From positions 138,501 through 202,500 of the forward strand of contig CAJNDS010001446.1 in assembly GCA_905221605.1 (NCBI GenBank): a stretch of 64,000 nucleotides of DNA, given 5' to 3'. The position numbers and the translations under genes are program-made. Position 1 is the first letter of the stretch, and each line of letters starts with the position of its first letter. This document shows positions 55,489 through 64,000 of this stretch, piece after piece. The DNA is from Symbiodinium natans. Taxonomy: Eukaryota > Sar > Dinophyceae > Suessiales > Symbiodiniaceae. The notes beneath the pieces were generated by a model, which saw only the letters and a list, made by a program, of their open reading frames with translations, had not been told where the DNA came from and searched no databases.

Positions 55489-56760
55489 CTAAGACTCTAA
55501 GCCCTCAAGCAAAGATCGCTGCGCTCGGCAGACGCTTGCAACGAAGAGCACATGGGCAATCGTAGATGAACGCGTGTTGCCCATCTCCTGCGGCGCAAAG
55601 ACGAGCCGCAAAAGGCTGTCGTCAGACAGTACATCCCAGTTGCAGCTAAGAGTTGGCAACCGTTGCACCCATATGCGCCTCCAGGGCGAAAAAAGAGGGC
55701 ACACGCGCAAGGCATGAAGTAGGCTCCAATCATCGCACCCGCAAAGGCATGGATGGTTGAGGCCACGGTGACGGGCAGCACGGCCATCCAAAAAGGAATG
55801 GTGGCCACACCTAGCCTAGTAACTGGCACCTCTGGCTTATCAAGCAAATGCGGATCTGAATTCTTTTCTGAAATATTTCTGAAAAAGTTTCTGATTATTT
55901 TTCTGGTCTGTGAAAAATCTCTGATTCATTTTCTGAATTTGCTTCGGGGTGAATTATGATTGTTTCTGAAAATGCTCCCCTAGGAGCGGGAGATCAGAAT
56001 TCAGAAAAAAAATCAGAAATAATTCAGAAATATGCTGTATATACCATGCCTTTTCTGATTTCCCCTCCCCGTTCCGGATGCCCAGAAATTTCTGAAAAAA
56101 TTCTGGTCCGGATGCCCGCCATGGGGCATGGAAAGTCAGAAAAGCATGGTATACACAGCACTTTTTTTTTTTTGGTTTACATGTCCCCCTCCAGGGTCCA
56201 GGGGTTGGGGGGGCGGGGGGGGCGGGGAGATCAGAATTCAGAAAAAAATCAGAAAATAATTCAGAAATATGCTGTATATACCATGGTTTTTCTGATTTTC
56301 CAGCCACTGGAGCGGGGATTCGGAATTTCTGAAAAAAGTCTGATATTTTTCTACCGCGAAAATATCTCAGACTTTTTTCCAGAAATGTTTTTGGGGTCAG
56401 AGTTTTTTCAGAAGTCTTTTCAGAAATTTTGTAAAAATCAATTATTCCAGGTTTTCTTCTGTAAGCCAGCCGATGCCCTTCCCTAACCTAGCCAATGTCC
56501 ATTCCCTGACCGCCGAGGATGGCAGCCGAGAAGCATGAACATTTTGTGAAAAATCCAAGTCAGGATGACACTGGATGAAGGTGGCCAGCGATGCAAGTTC
56601 AGATGCCTCAACCTGGCGCGCACGCCAACCGACGCGGTCGAGGACTGGGCGCACACAACGATGCCTCCAACGCTGCAAAACGCGGAGGGTGCTACCGGGA
56701 CCCAAGCCAAATTCATGAGGCAACGTCACGCCTGCCGAATTCAAGGCTCGAGAAGCTCCA
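55489..56760 (-). pseudogene. E3 ORF2 C-terminal part, interrupted
   Basis: 56442-56760 continues the polyprotein after the RT (VGVPSSWAAGASRALNSAG and a Trp/Arg-rich stretch). After the insertion, 55489-55847 reads a C-x-C...H...C motif (CLCGCDDWSLLHALRVCPLF), the usual LINE C-terminal zinc motif. The plus-strand fragment has both parts contiguous in the same order, which supports the view that they were once joined. Confidence 0.6.
55859..56440. mobile_element. AT-rich insertion built from direct and inverted TCAGAAA repeats
   Basis: Two direct copies of a segment of about 75 bases (from about 55989 and 56226) share GAGATCAGAATTCAGAAAAA and ATGCTGTATATACCATG; between them an inverted partial copy reads TCAGAAAAGCATGGTATACA (about 56134). 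The whole stretch is dense in TTTCTGA/TCAGAAA. It interrupts E3 coding sequence, so it arrived after E3. No transposase is present; it looks like a non-autonomous, MITE-like or nested foldback element. Confidence 0.6.
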
Positions 56761-58248
56761 GCTGCCCAAGAACTTGGCACGCCAACAGCGTAGCGAAAGA
56801 CCCGAGCAGCAAGACCACGGTGCATGCCACCAGGGGAGGCGACCAAGCAAACCGGCTTGCCCACGCAGGACTTGCACCGCGAATGGGTCCCAACCGAGTT
56901 CACCCAAAACGGCTGCATTGGGTGTGCCTGCTGGCCAACACAGCAAGCGCCGCCCCAGCTGGCGCACATGCTTATCCAAGCGCCGTACAGACGTGTCATC
57001 AAGGAAAGCAGCACCATGGGTCATTGAAGGCAGCACATATGACTGAAATAGGCTGCGGCGAAAACTCGTGTGCAAACCACGGCTTTCTGCCCAGGCAATG
57101 CATTGGTGGAATTTGCGGGTGCTTTTAGAGATCAACCTGTCGGTTTGCTTGTTCCACCTTTTGGAAGCCTGGAAAATGACATCCAAGTAGCGATACTCAG
57201 GGACGACAGGGACAACGGAGCCCTGAAACACAAACCGAAAGTCACGAGACCTACAGCCGACAGCAAGAACAGCTGTCTTATCGGGGCCTATGCCAAAGGA
57301 GAAACGCCAACGGGCTCCCCAAGCGCCAATGGCGTCAAGTGCACGTTGCAGGCCACTCTCCGAATCGGCCAAAACAACTAGATCATCAGCGTATAACAAC
57401 AAAGTTACACGCGGCGCGCGAGGCCCGCGACCCAGAGGGACACCAGGACAAGCTGCACGAACGGCGGCCGAAATACCATCAAAAAGGATGTTAAACAGAA
57501 GGGGGCCAAGCACGCTGCCTTGGCGGACGCCGGCCCGTTCATCCCATGGCTCAGACAACGTGCCATTAACCAGTACTCTCGCACTGGTTGCACCGAGAAG
57601 GTCATCCAAAACCCGCCACGTGGAGCCTGTGACACCGATAGCAGCGAGCTGGACGCGGACGGCATCTTTCCATGCTACATCGAACGCTTTGCGCACATCA
57701 ACAAAAGTACAAAAGGTGCGTTTGCGGGCACGGAGGCGCAGCGTTTCGACGAGGGTATAGATTTGTTCCTCGGCGCCCCACCTGAAGCCGGCTTGGCTCT
57801 GGCAGCTGTTGCAAGACCTGCAGGAGTTCAGGCTCATTAAAGGGGAAATCGAAGCGACTGGCAGTGGCATACATTTGACGGCGCAAACGACGGACATCTG
57901 ACTCCAGGTCAGGCGAGCTTGCAGAAACGGAGCCCGCGGAGACAGGCGCGTCTCGAAAATGGCAACGCCAAGCATCAATACATGCTGCACCCTCAACAGT
58001 GCCACCAAGTGGAGAGGATGAACGCATGTTAGCAGGTAGCGGGCGCCGAGAGGGCCCAAACTGCCGACGAATATTACGCGCTGCAAGCTGAGGGCATGCA
58101 GCTGAGGCACGTTCTTGCGCCTGAAGCCAACTATGCCAATACAAGGCCTTCTTTTTGCGAACCAAATGATGAAACGCACGACGCATGGAGCGGAATGCAT
58201 CACGCGCTTGAGCCGTGCCTTCCCGGCACCACGAACGCCAAGCAGCAT
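56713..58248 (-). pseudogene. E3 ORF2 reverse transcriptase
   Basis: Contains QAGFRWGAEEQIYTL (finger motif), motif A TFVDVRKAFD, motif B GVRQGSVLGPLLFN, motif C LLLYADDLVV and a following thumb region. The catalytic Asp pair is intact. The true frame begins near 57.85 kb; upstream an overlapping frame (57698-58558) carries the linker between endonuclease and RT. Standard LINE polymerase for target-primed reverse transcription. Confidence 0.75.
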
Positions 58249-58265
58249 TCCTGCGAACCATCATA

Positions 58266-59239
58266 TTATAGCACTCGCTGATGACGGGAAGCACGAGTCG
58301 TTTGGGGGCGAGCCGCGTCCCAAAACATGTGAACAAACTTTCCATGCAGGACATCGAGAATTGCACGGCGAGCTTCGGAGGAAAACGTGTTAGCGTCGCG
58401 ATGGAGTTCCGACAATTTAGCTGTCCACGCCAACAGGCGAGGACGCAAGGCTTGCACAATGGGTAACCAGTTGCAAACACGCGGCCAGCGGGGAGAGGCA
58501 CTATCGTCAGTAACTGTGGACGACAATGCGATCTGAAAAGTGATGAGCCTGTGATCACTACCTAAAGCCGGGCAACAAGTATTGGGTGAACATGCACAAG
58601 TGGAGCCGTCGTGCACAACCAGGTTACGAATAGGCAAATCCCGCGACGCAAGCACGAGATCAATGGAAGAGCCGGACCGATGCGTAGGAACACCAAGGGG
58701 GTTATGAATCACAAGGCCGAAGTCTTGGCATAAGCCACGAATCAGTACACGCAGCTGCGACACTGCTGCGACTCTCCAGACCTTTCACGGCCGCAGCCCA
58801 TGACTTCAGACAGATACACGTTCGAATCGCCAGCCAAAACCAGGCGCGCACGGGGGTGGGAATGAAGCACTCGCAACTGTGTCCAAAAATGAACACGCTC
58901 AAGCAAAGGCATGCCCACATGCGGCGCATAAAAACTGCAGATCAGGATGGGGATGCTGTCAACACCGCCTGGCGCCACACATCTCCAACGGAAGCGAGCG
59001 CAAGTGGCATCACGAAGTGGGACAGGCCAAGAAGTGTTCCCATGGCTCACCAGAAATCCAGCCTCACAACCTCCACAACCGTGGGGCCCATCATACGAAA
59101 AGGGCTGGTCGTTTGGCAAGCGTGCCCCTACTGGAGCCCGTGTCCAAGTCTGCAATACATCAACCAAGCCATGAAAAGCCAAGTGCTCGGAACCATCTGC
59201 CAACCACAGTCTGTTGGCATTCAAGACAGCCAAACTCAA
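58266..59239 (-). pseudogene. E3 ORF2 APE-type endonuclease
   Basis: Two frames. 58742-59239 starts VLNANRLW and carries ILICSFYAP and the metal-site motif LVLAGDSNVYL; 58266-58763 carries SSIDLVLAS and the terminal GSDHRLITF. These are the successive active-site motifs of the LINE endonuclease. The first frame opens with TTG, not ATG, one base into the stop codon of ORF1 (TTGA at 59239-59236). Confidence 0.65.
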
Positions 59240-61100
59240 GACGCTCGGCTCTCGCCGCGCTGGCGACGACGAGAACCGCGGCCGTTTCCCGAGCGGTCAG
59301 CACTTGCATACGACCGAAGGCAGTTGAACGAATCACGAATTTGCGCAGGCAAACTCACAACATCAACAGGGAGGTTCGCACACATGTCAGATAAATAGCG
59401 CTGCAACGGTCCAAAGGCGCCGTTTGAATTCGACTGAGGGGTTGAATTGCAGCAGTTGCGACCATAACAGTGCGCTCGACAATACCCTGTTCGGCATACA
59501 ACTTCAACCGGGGCCTGGCACCCACCACGACGGCATCTGCGCAGTCGCGAAGCATCTTGCAATGGAGACGGCGATTGGGAGCAACTGCAACGTGCACTGT
59601 TACAATGTTCCCGACAGTAACCGGTAACGCAGTCCGGTGCAACAATCACCCAGCAATTGGCATTCCGGCAAACGCGCCGACGTGGTTGGACAGCTAGATC
59701 AACACGTCCACAGGCACGACAACGACAATGAGATTGACAAAAGCCGCCACCACACGCCGCGACGGCATTGGAGCACTCGGAATGACGGCAGAGGTACGGA
59801 CGCGGACCAGGCATGTCAACAGTTGCACTATTGCAAGTGCATTGGCGACCACGGCAGTGATTGGGGCAGTACCCAGTAGAGCAAGCTGCGGTGACAGCAA
59901 CATTGCAACCGCGCCGACGACAAAACCGTTGAGTCACATTAGCCGTCCCAGCGGAGGCGTTGCAAGGGCAACGCTCGCTAAAGCAGTGACGAGCGCAATA
60001 ACCCGTATGACAGACACCAGCGACAGAGTTCTGACATGAGGCGCGTCGACAAAAACACGCACATCATGCATCGACTCATCCGCAAAAGCTGAACCGTTGG
60101 CTCTTTCATCAGGGATGTTACAAGGGCAGCGCTGACTAGCGCAATGGCGGGCGCAGTACCCCGTGCGACAAACATCAGCAACAGAATTGCGACATGAGGC
60201 GCGTCGACAGACACGCACATCAAGCATGGGCTCAACGGTTGGCAACCCTGACGGTTGATGAGGAAATTCAAGTGCCGGCTCCAACGGAACCGAATTGATG
60301 CCCGCATGCGATGGCGCGGGGGGCATCTCAGAGGCCTGAGGTCTCTCAACGGCACGCAGCGACAGCGACGAACCCAGACAATTTGACAGTGCCGAAAGCG
60401 CATTCTGCAAAGAATTTTGGCCTTGAATCAACTGCTCAAGCAAAGCCGGCAACGCTGACAAATTCGCCAAGCTATTTTCTATCGCAGCAATGCGACGCTC
60501 AATTGTTTGAGAAACACCTGGGACATGTGGCCCCAAACCGGGCGGGCAGTCACTTTGACTGGGGAGGCCATCCCGCCACGTCAACGTGGCCTGGGACATG
60601 CCGTTTTCATGAACAGCCTGTGTTGCCACACTGCCCGGGGCATCTGGAATACGCTGGGGCAACGCATCAATGGAGGTGTACGTCCAATGCTGAAATAAGG
60701 GCAACAGTAGCTCTCGTGTAGCTACTTCATCCCCATGGAAGAAAACTGTCATTTGGGCAACATGGTATAAGACACCGCAACGGACACGACGACCATGGCC
60801 GTTGCCAGAAGAACCGGACGTATGGAATATACACAACCACACGCCCCAGGATGTAGCCCCTTCCACGCGAAGATCCGGCTGACCTATATGAGCAAGTTGC
60901 TGTGAATCAATCATGGCGCGAGCGCGCTGAGCAAACTCGTCACGCGGAATGCTGAGAAAACGGGTGAAGTGCGTGAGTTGCAGTGGGGACAAAGGCGCAT
61001 CGTTAGCGCAACGCGACTCCGCAACAGTTGGGACAGCTTCAGGCGCAGGCTGTGCCAGCACGCAACAACTCGGATGCACCTGCAAACCACGGAATTGCAT
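59236..61100 (-). CDS. E3 ORF1 with six Cys/His modules
   Basis: The N-terminal part (61100 to about 60300) is helical and Leu-rich with a possible coiled coil near 60420-60500. Then come modules of the form C-x4-C-x7-C-x4-C-x2-HC-x4-C-x-C: one at about 60225-60130 (VCRRASCRNSVADVC...), one at about 60050-59950 that is out of frame, and four at about 59925-59400 (FCRRRGCN..., LCRHSECS..., VCRNANCW..., RCRRGGCQ...). The four later modules share a TGYC/GGFC-x2-HC core. They probably bind zinc and RNA, as ORF1 proteins do, but this exact module is not one I can name. One frameshift near 59.94-60.13 kb splits the ORF (frames 59934-61100 and 59236-59937). Confidence 0.6.
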
Positions 61101-61129
61101 TTATCCATGCTGGTTGGCCACGGGGTTCA

Positions 61130-62030
61130 CCTAGTCTTGCTGTTCAGGGTCAACTCGGATGGTGTGATGCTGAAACCATTCGTTTTATCCGGGCAGCTGG
61201 TTTGTGGGCTCGGCTTTTGAGTTTGCCCCAGGGTTGCTTTGCAGGGCGGCTCGCGCACTTTGCTGACCAACACCCTTCATCTTGGGTCTCATGTGTTGCG
61301 CGTGACTTCAGTTGCGCGGGTGTGCCACATCCAGCTGAGTGGGGTGTTCTGAGTGGGGTGTTCACTCCGGCTGTGCACAAAGTGTGGTAAAGCGGTGGTT
61401 GAAGCACGCCCAGTTGCTTTCAACTGGTAGGTCTAATGCAACTTATGCCTCCGGTTTGAACCACAGCTTGCAGTCATACTCCCAGTGGCAGCCGGTGCCG
61501 CGTTTGCACCTCATTGTGTATAGTAGCAACAACCAGATCCATCATCATGTTCGTTACTGGGGTCTGGCTCGGTGTGGCCATCATGACATATCATGACTTC
61601 GCGGATGGCAGGTCCGCCCGTCATCGCGGAAACACCTCTGATGCCCCTTGCCGCTTTTGCGCATCTTGTGTTGACTGCCTTGCGCACGCATTGGTAGAAT
61701 GCCCTGCTCATCATCAAGCACGCAGTCGCTGGCGACTGCAAATCTCTGGACGGCGCGTCCTTTCGTTGCACACATTGTTTTCCACGGACCCGGCTGTCAA
61801 CACTGCCCGAAACATTGAGTGCAACATTGCATTCGTTGGCCGTGTGTGCCATGCAGCTGCGCGTGTGAGATGTGACCTGAGCTGTAGGAACCAAACAATC
61901 TTTCCGAACTTTGTAATTCGTTTTTGGCACGTTGGTGTTATCCTTGCATCGTATTTTGTTGTCGCTGCGTATGGTGATCCTGTTACGTCATGTATTATGT
62001 TTCACTTTCTGACCATAACACATGGTCGTT
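61130..62030 (+). pseudogene. 5'-truncated LINE, 3' end only, related to E3
   Basis: Frame 61028-61390 reads QLGWCDAETIRFIRAAGLWA... and HPSSWVSCVARDFSCAGVPH, matching ELGWDPFAVQVLRGQAGLL and VPSSWAAGASRALNSAGVTL of E3. Frame 61514-62030 carries the C-terminal zinc motif (CRFCASCVDCLAHALVEC). It starts within about 30 bases of the 5' end of E3 and runs the other way. 5' truncation is the normal outcome of LINE insertion. Confidence 0.6.
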
Positions 62031-62060
62031 CGAAGACAAGTCTCTTTTCGGCCCCTCCCA

Positions 62061-62420
62061 TTTGCAAACACAACGCTCGCATGATGGGTTCGAAAGCAGA
62101 GGGGTTGGGTGGGGCGCAGCCCCCCCATTGCAAACACAATGCTCGCCTGATGGGTTTGAACAAAATGCCGGAAACAAGCTTGCGCAGCTTAACAAGCGGG
62201 GGCGGTTGGGCAGCCCTCCTCCCTTTTGCAAAGACAACCCTGAAAAACACAACCGCCGCATGATAGGGGGGGGGGGGGCATGGGGGGCGCACCTCCCGTT
62301 GGCAAACGCAACGCACGCCTGATGGGTTCGAACTAGGAAGCATTTGCAAACACAATGCTCGCAAAATGGGTTTGAACAAATGTATGCCTGAAGCAAGATT
62401 GCACGGCGTATCAAGCGGGG
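62061..62420 (+). repeat. Degenerate tandem repeats at the LINE 3' end (5 units)
   Basis: Units start near 62061, 62127, 62224, 62299 and 62342, with the core TTTGCAAACACAATGCTCGC followed by TGATGGGTTTGAAC. Units 2 and 5 also share a downstream part ending CAAGCGGGG. Spacing is irregular (43-97 bases). Confidence 0.7.
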
Positions 62421-62519
62421 AACCTGCATGGGTACTTGTCCGTACCAGACAGAATTCTGGGGATAGGGGTCTATGACCTGGGGGTCGGGGGCTGGGGATA
62501 GGGATCGATGCTGATTCCG

Positions 62520-62545
62520 ATAGACCCCTATTTATAGGGGTCTAT
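62520..62545. repeat. Perfect 12-base inverted repeat
   Basis: ATAGACCCCTAT and ATAGGGGTCTAT separated by TT. A third copy of the right arm (ATAGGGGTCTAT) lies near 62463. Confidence 0.85.
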
Positions 62546-64000
62546 CCGAACGCTCTCTAGTCCTGGCAGTACGCAACGTTTACTTCCTCAAGTTGCTTGG
62601 GCATAACATGGCGTATCTGCCCGTGCTGGGACTTCTGGCATGATCCGCGGCGACTGTGCCATCCGCCCTTTGCACTGGGACCGCCTCGTTGCGCTAGACC
62701 ACGTCGTGCCCGGAACAAGGATCGTTTCAAACGCAAACCAACTTTCTGAATAGAAAAAGCCAACCCGTGGACCTTGTTGCCTCAGTTTGGGAAAGTCGAG
62801 ATGTGCGGAAACTTTAACGCTTTAGACTTAATGGACTGTAGACGGGACTTTTGACAGGGTGCTTTAAACGAACTTGGGCTTTCCGCTGGCATTACGGCCC
62901 TGCCGCCCTGCCCCAGTCATCTTTCCGATGGCTTATTCACGCCCTGCATAATGCAGCGACTGCCGGCTGCTGCTACTAGCGAGCGCGGCTCGTCTGCATG
63001 ATTGGGAAACAGTGACATCGTATGCCGTGATGCTTCATATGTTGTGCCTGTTGCAAGGCACCGTGCTGGTCAGCACGGCCATTGAGAAGCTTGGTTTCAC
63101 AACTTACCACTGGCAACATGGCTTCAAGTTGGCATTTGCAATTTGTCACGACATGTGGGCACGTCGCCCACACGACGACGCATTACTCATCGCTTCGTTG
63201 CAAAGCCTGAGCACATGCGCTCGTTTCAGGTATGTCTTCCTTTGCTGTTCATGCGAGCCACAGCTGCAAGCAGTTTCGCAAAGATGGGTTCCCGAACATC
63301 CTTAGGTTTGGGCTGCGGATCGTAGGGAACCTTCCCTGAGCTTTGATGAGTTGGAAAAGACTGGGACGGCACCGACTACCCTGAACCCCGGTGCCGCTTC
63401 GCAGTCCGAAACCCAGCACTGGTGGAGTTGATGTGAGAACCTCCTTCTGCAAACGGTTCAGGTGTGGGCATGCATGGGGTGGCTGTCAACGGCCGTCGTG
63501 GCCCAGATTGCATGAATGAGGGCCATGGGCTGTGTCTTGCAAGTTTTTTGACCCGTAGCTCCGCACCACACACGAGTCACCAGATTCTGTACTGTAATGT
63601 ATTGCAGCATGAACAAATCACAAAGTCGACGGTGAATTCTTGCTGTGTCGTTGCTTTATCACAAGCAAAGTGCTGGCAAGCAACACACATTGAGTTTGGC
63701 ATCTGCAATCGTCATTGGTCCACCCCATCAAACTGGAAGGTCTTCTTGATGGACGCGGCAGGCGAGACGGACACCGACTGGGTCAAACTCACATCTCCAG
63801 ACCAGAGGCGCCGCAAAACTCAACATCAGAAACGCAGGCAGCTGTTGCATAGCGTTGCTACACAGGATGGTATGAGGAAGCTATCGTAGCAATTTGAGAA
63901 AAACGAAAGAATTGGCTGCAGGATGTTGCGCTTTGCGGAGTAAGTGTTTGGCTCATCTCCACTGCTGGTTGGGACCGATTTCGTAAATTTGATCCGCCAA
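62546..64000. other. No recognised gene
   Basis: Short open frames on both strands, none with family features or plausible splice-linked partners. Confidence 0.3.

Larger units (their letters stand above)
55489..61110 (-). mobile_element. E3: LINE with cysteine-array ORF1, minus strand
   Basis: Reading from 61.1 kb downward: ORF1 with a helical N-terminal domain and six Cys-rich modules, APE-type endonuclease, reverse transcriptase, and a 3' cysteine motif. No RNase H was seen. Several frameshifts break ORF2, and a 0.6 kb AT-rich insertion (55859-56440) splits its 3' end. The RT and 3' sequences match a second, plus-strand fragment at 61.1-62.0 kb, so this is a repeated family. It differs from E1/E2 in RT motifs (YADD, RQGSVLGP) and lacks their mini-hairpins. 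Confidence 0.72.

Noticed and set aside
55954-56307. Minus-strand ORF with a repeated peptide
   Set aside because: The repetition comes from the direct DNA repeats in the AT-rich insertion; no sign of a real protein.
62085-62335. GGGTTCGAA words resembling a tRNA B box
   Set aside because: They are part of the tandem repeat; no A box or cloverleaf can be drawn.

Overview
The window looks like a nuclear contig from a dinoflagellate, most likely a Symbiodiniaceae-type alga. Reasons: host genes are split into many very small exons whose introns begin with GT, GC or probably GA and end with AG; there is a partial copy of the dinoflagellate spliced leader (15758-15769); degenerate TTTAGGG-like blocks fill the introns; and decayed retroelements take up about a quarter of the sequence. 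No bacterial operon, rRNA, tRNA or CRISPR array was seen. All splice models below were read by eye from reading-frame and protein-family continuity, without transcript evidence.

Layout. 1-6.5 kb: a copia-like integrase remnant (to 3210) runs directly into the 3' part of a non-LTR retroelement (E1: zinc motif, RNase H, a Cys/His C-terminal domain), followed by clusters of short hairpins and an intact 408-residue kinase-like ORF. About 7.1-15.3 kb: a longer but frame-broken relative (E2: zinc ribbons, coiled coil, APE-type endonuclease, reverse transcriptase, zinc motif, RNase H, the same Cys/His domain, and again a kinase-like ORF), peppered with hairpins ending GAGGTT. 16.6-18.9 kb: three copies of a short A-tailed repeat. 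23.0-24.4 kb: exons of a UVR-motif plus SnoaL-like protein. 27.3-29.1 kb and 40.8-41.5 kb: two halves of one TBC (Rab-GAP) domain. The 11.7 kb between them holds most of a deoxyhypusine hydroxylase gene made of tiny exons (30.1-36.1 kb) and an alpha/beta-hydrolase gene with tandem C-terminal repeats (36.4-39.05 kb), all on the + strand. 42.1-44.4 kb: a beta-propeller-like repeat gene. 48.5-49.6 kb: a single-exon secreted or Golgi sulfotransferase-like gene. 49.7-55.1 kb: mostly noncoding, with a Helitron/PIF1-type helicase fragment on the minus strand. 55.5-61.1 kb: a minus-strand LINE (E3) whose ORF1 carries a six-module cysteine array and whose 3' end is split by an AT-rich insertion. 61.1-62.4 kb: a 5'-truncated plus-strand relative of E3 with a tandem-repeat tail.

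The most unusual signals are (1) two related LINE-like elements that both carry a kinase-like ORF and are both studded with CCTC...GAGG mini-hairpins whose arms co-vary, and (2) a TBC-domain gene whose coding sequence is interrupted exactly between adjacent residues by 11.7 kb containing two other same-strand genes.
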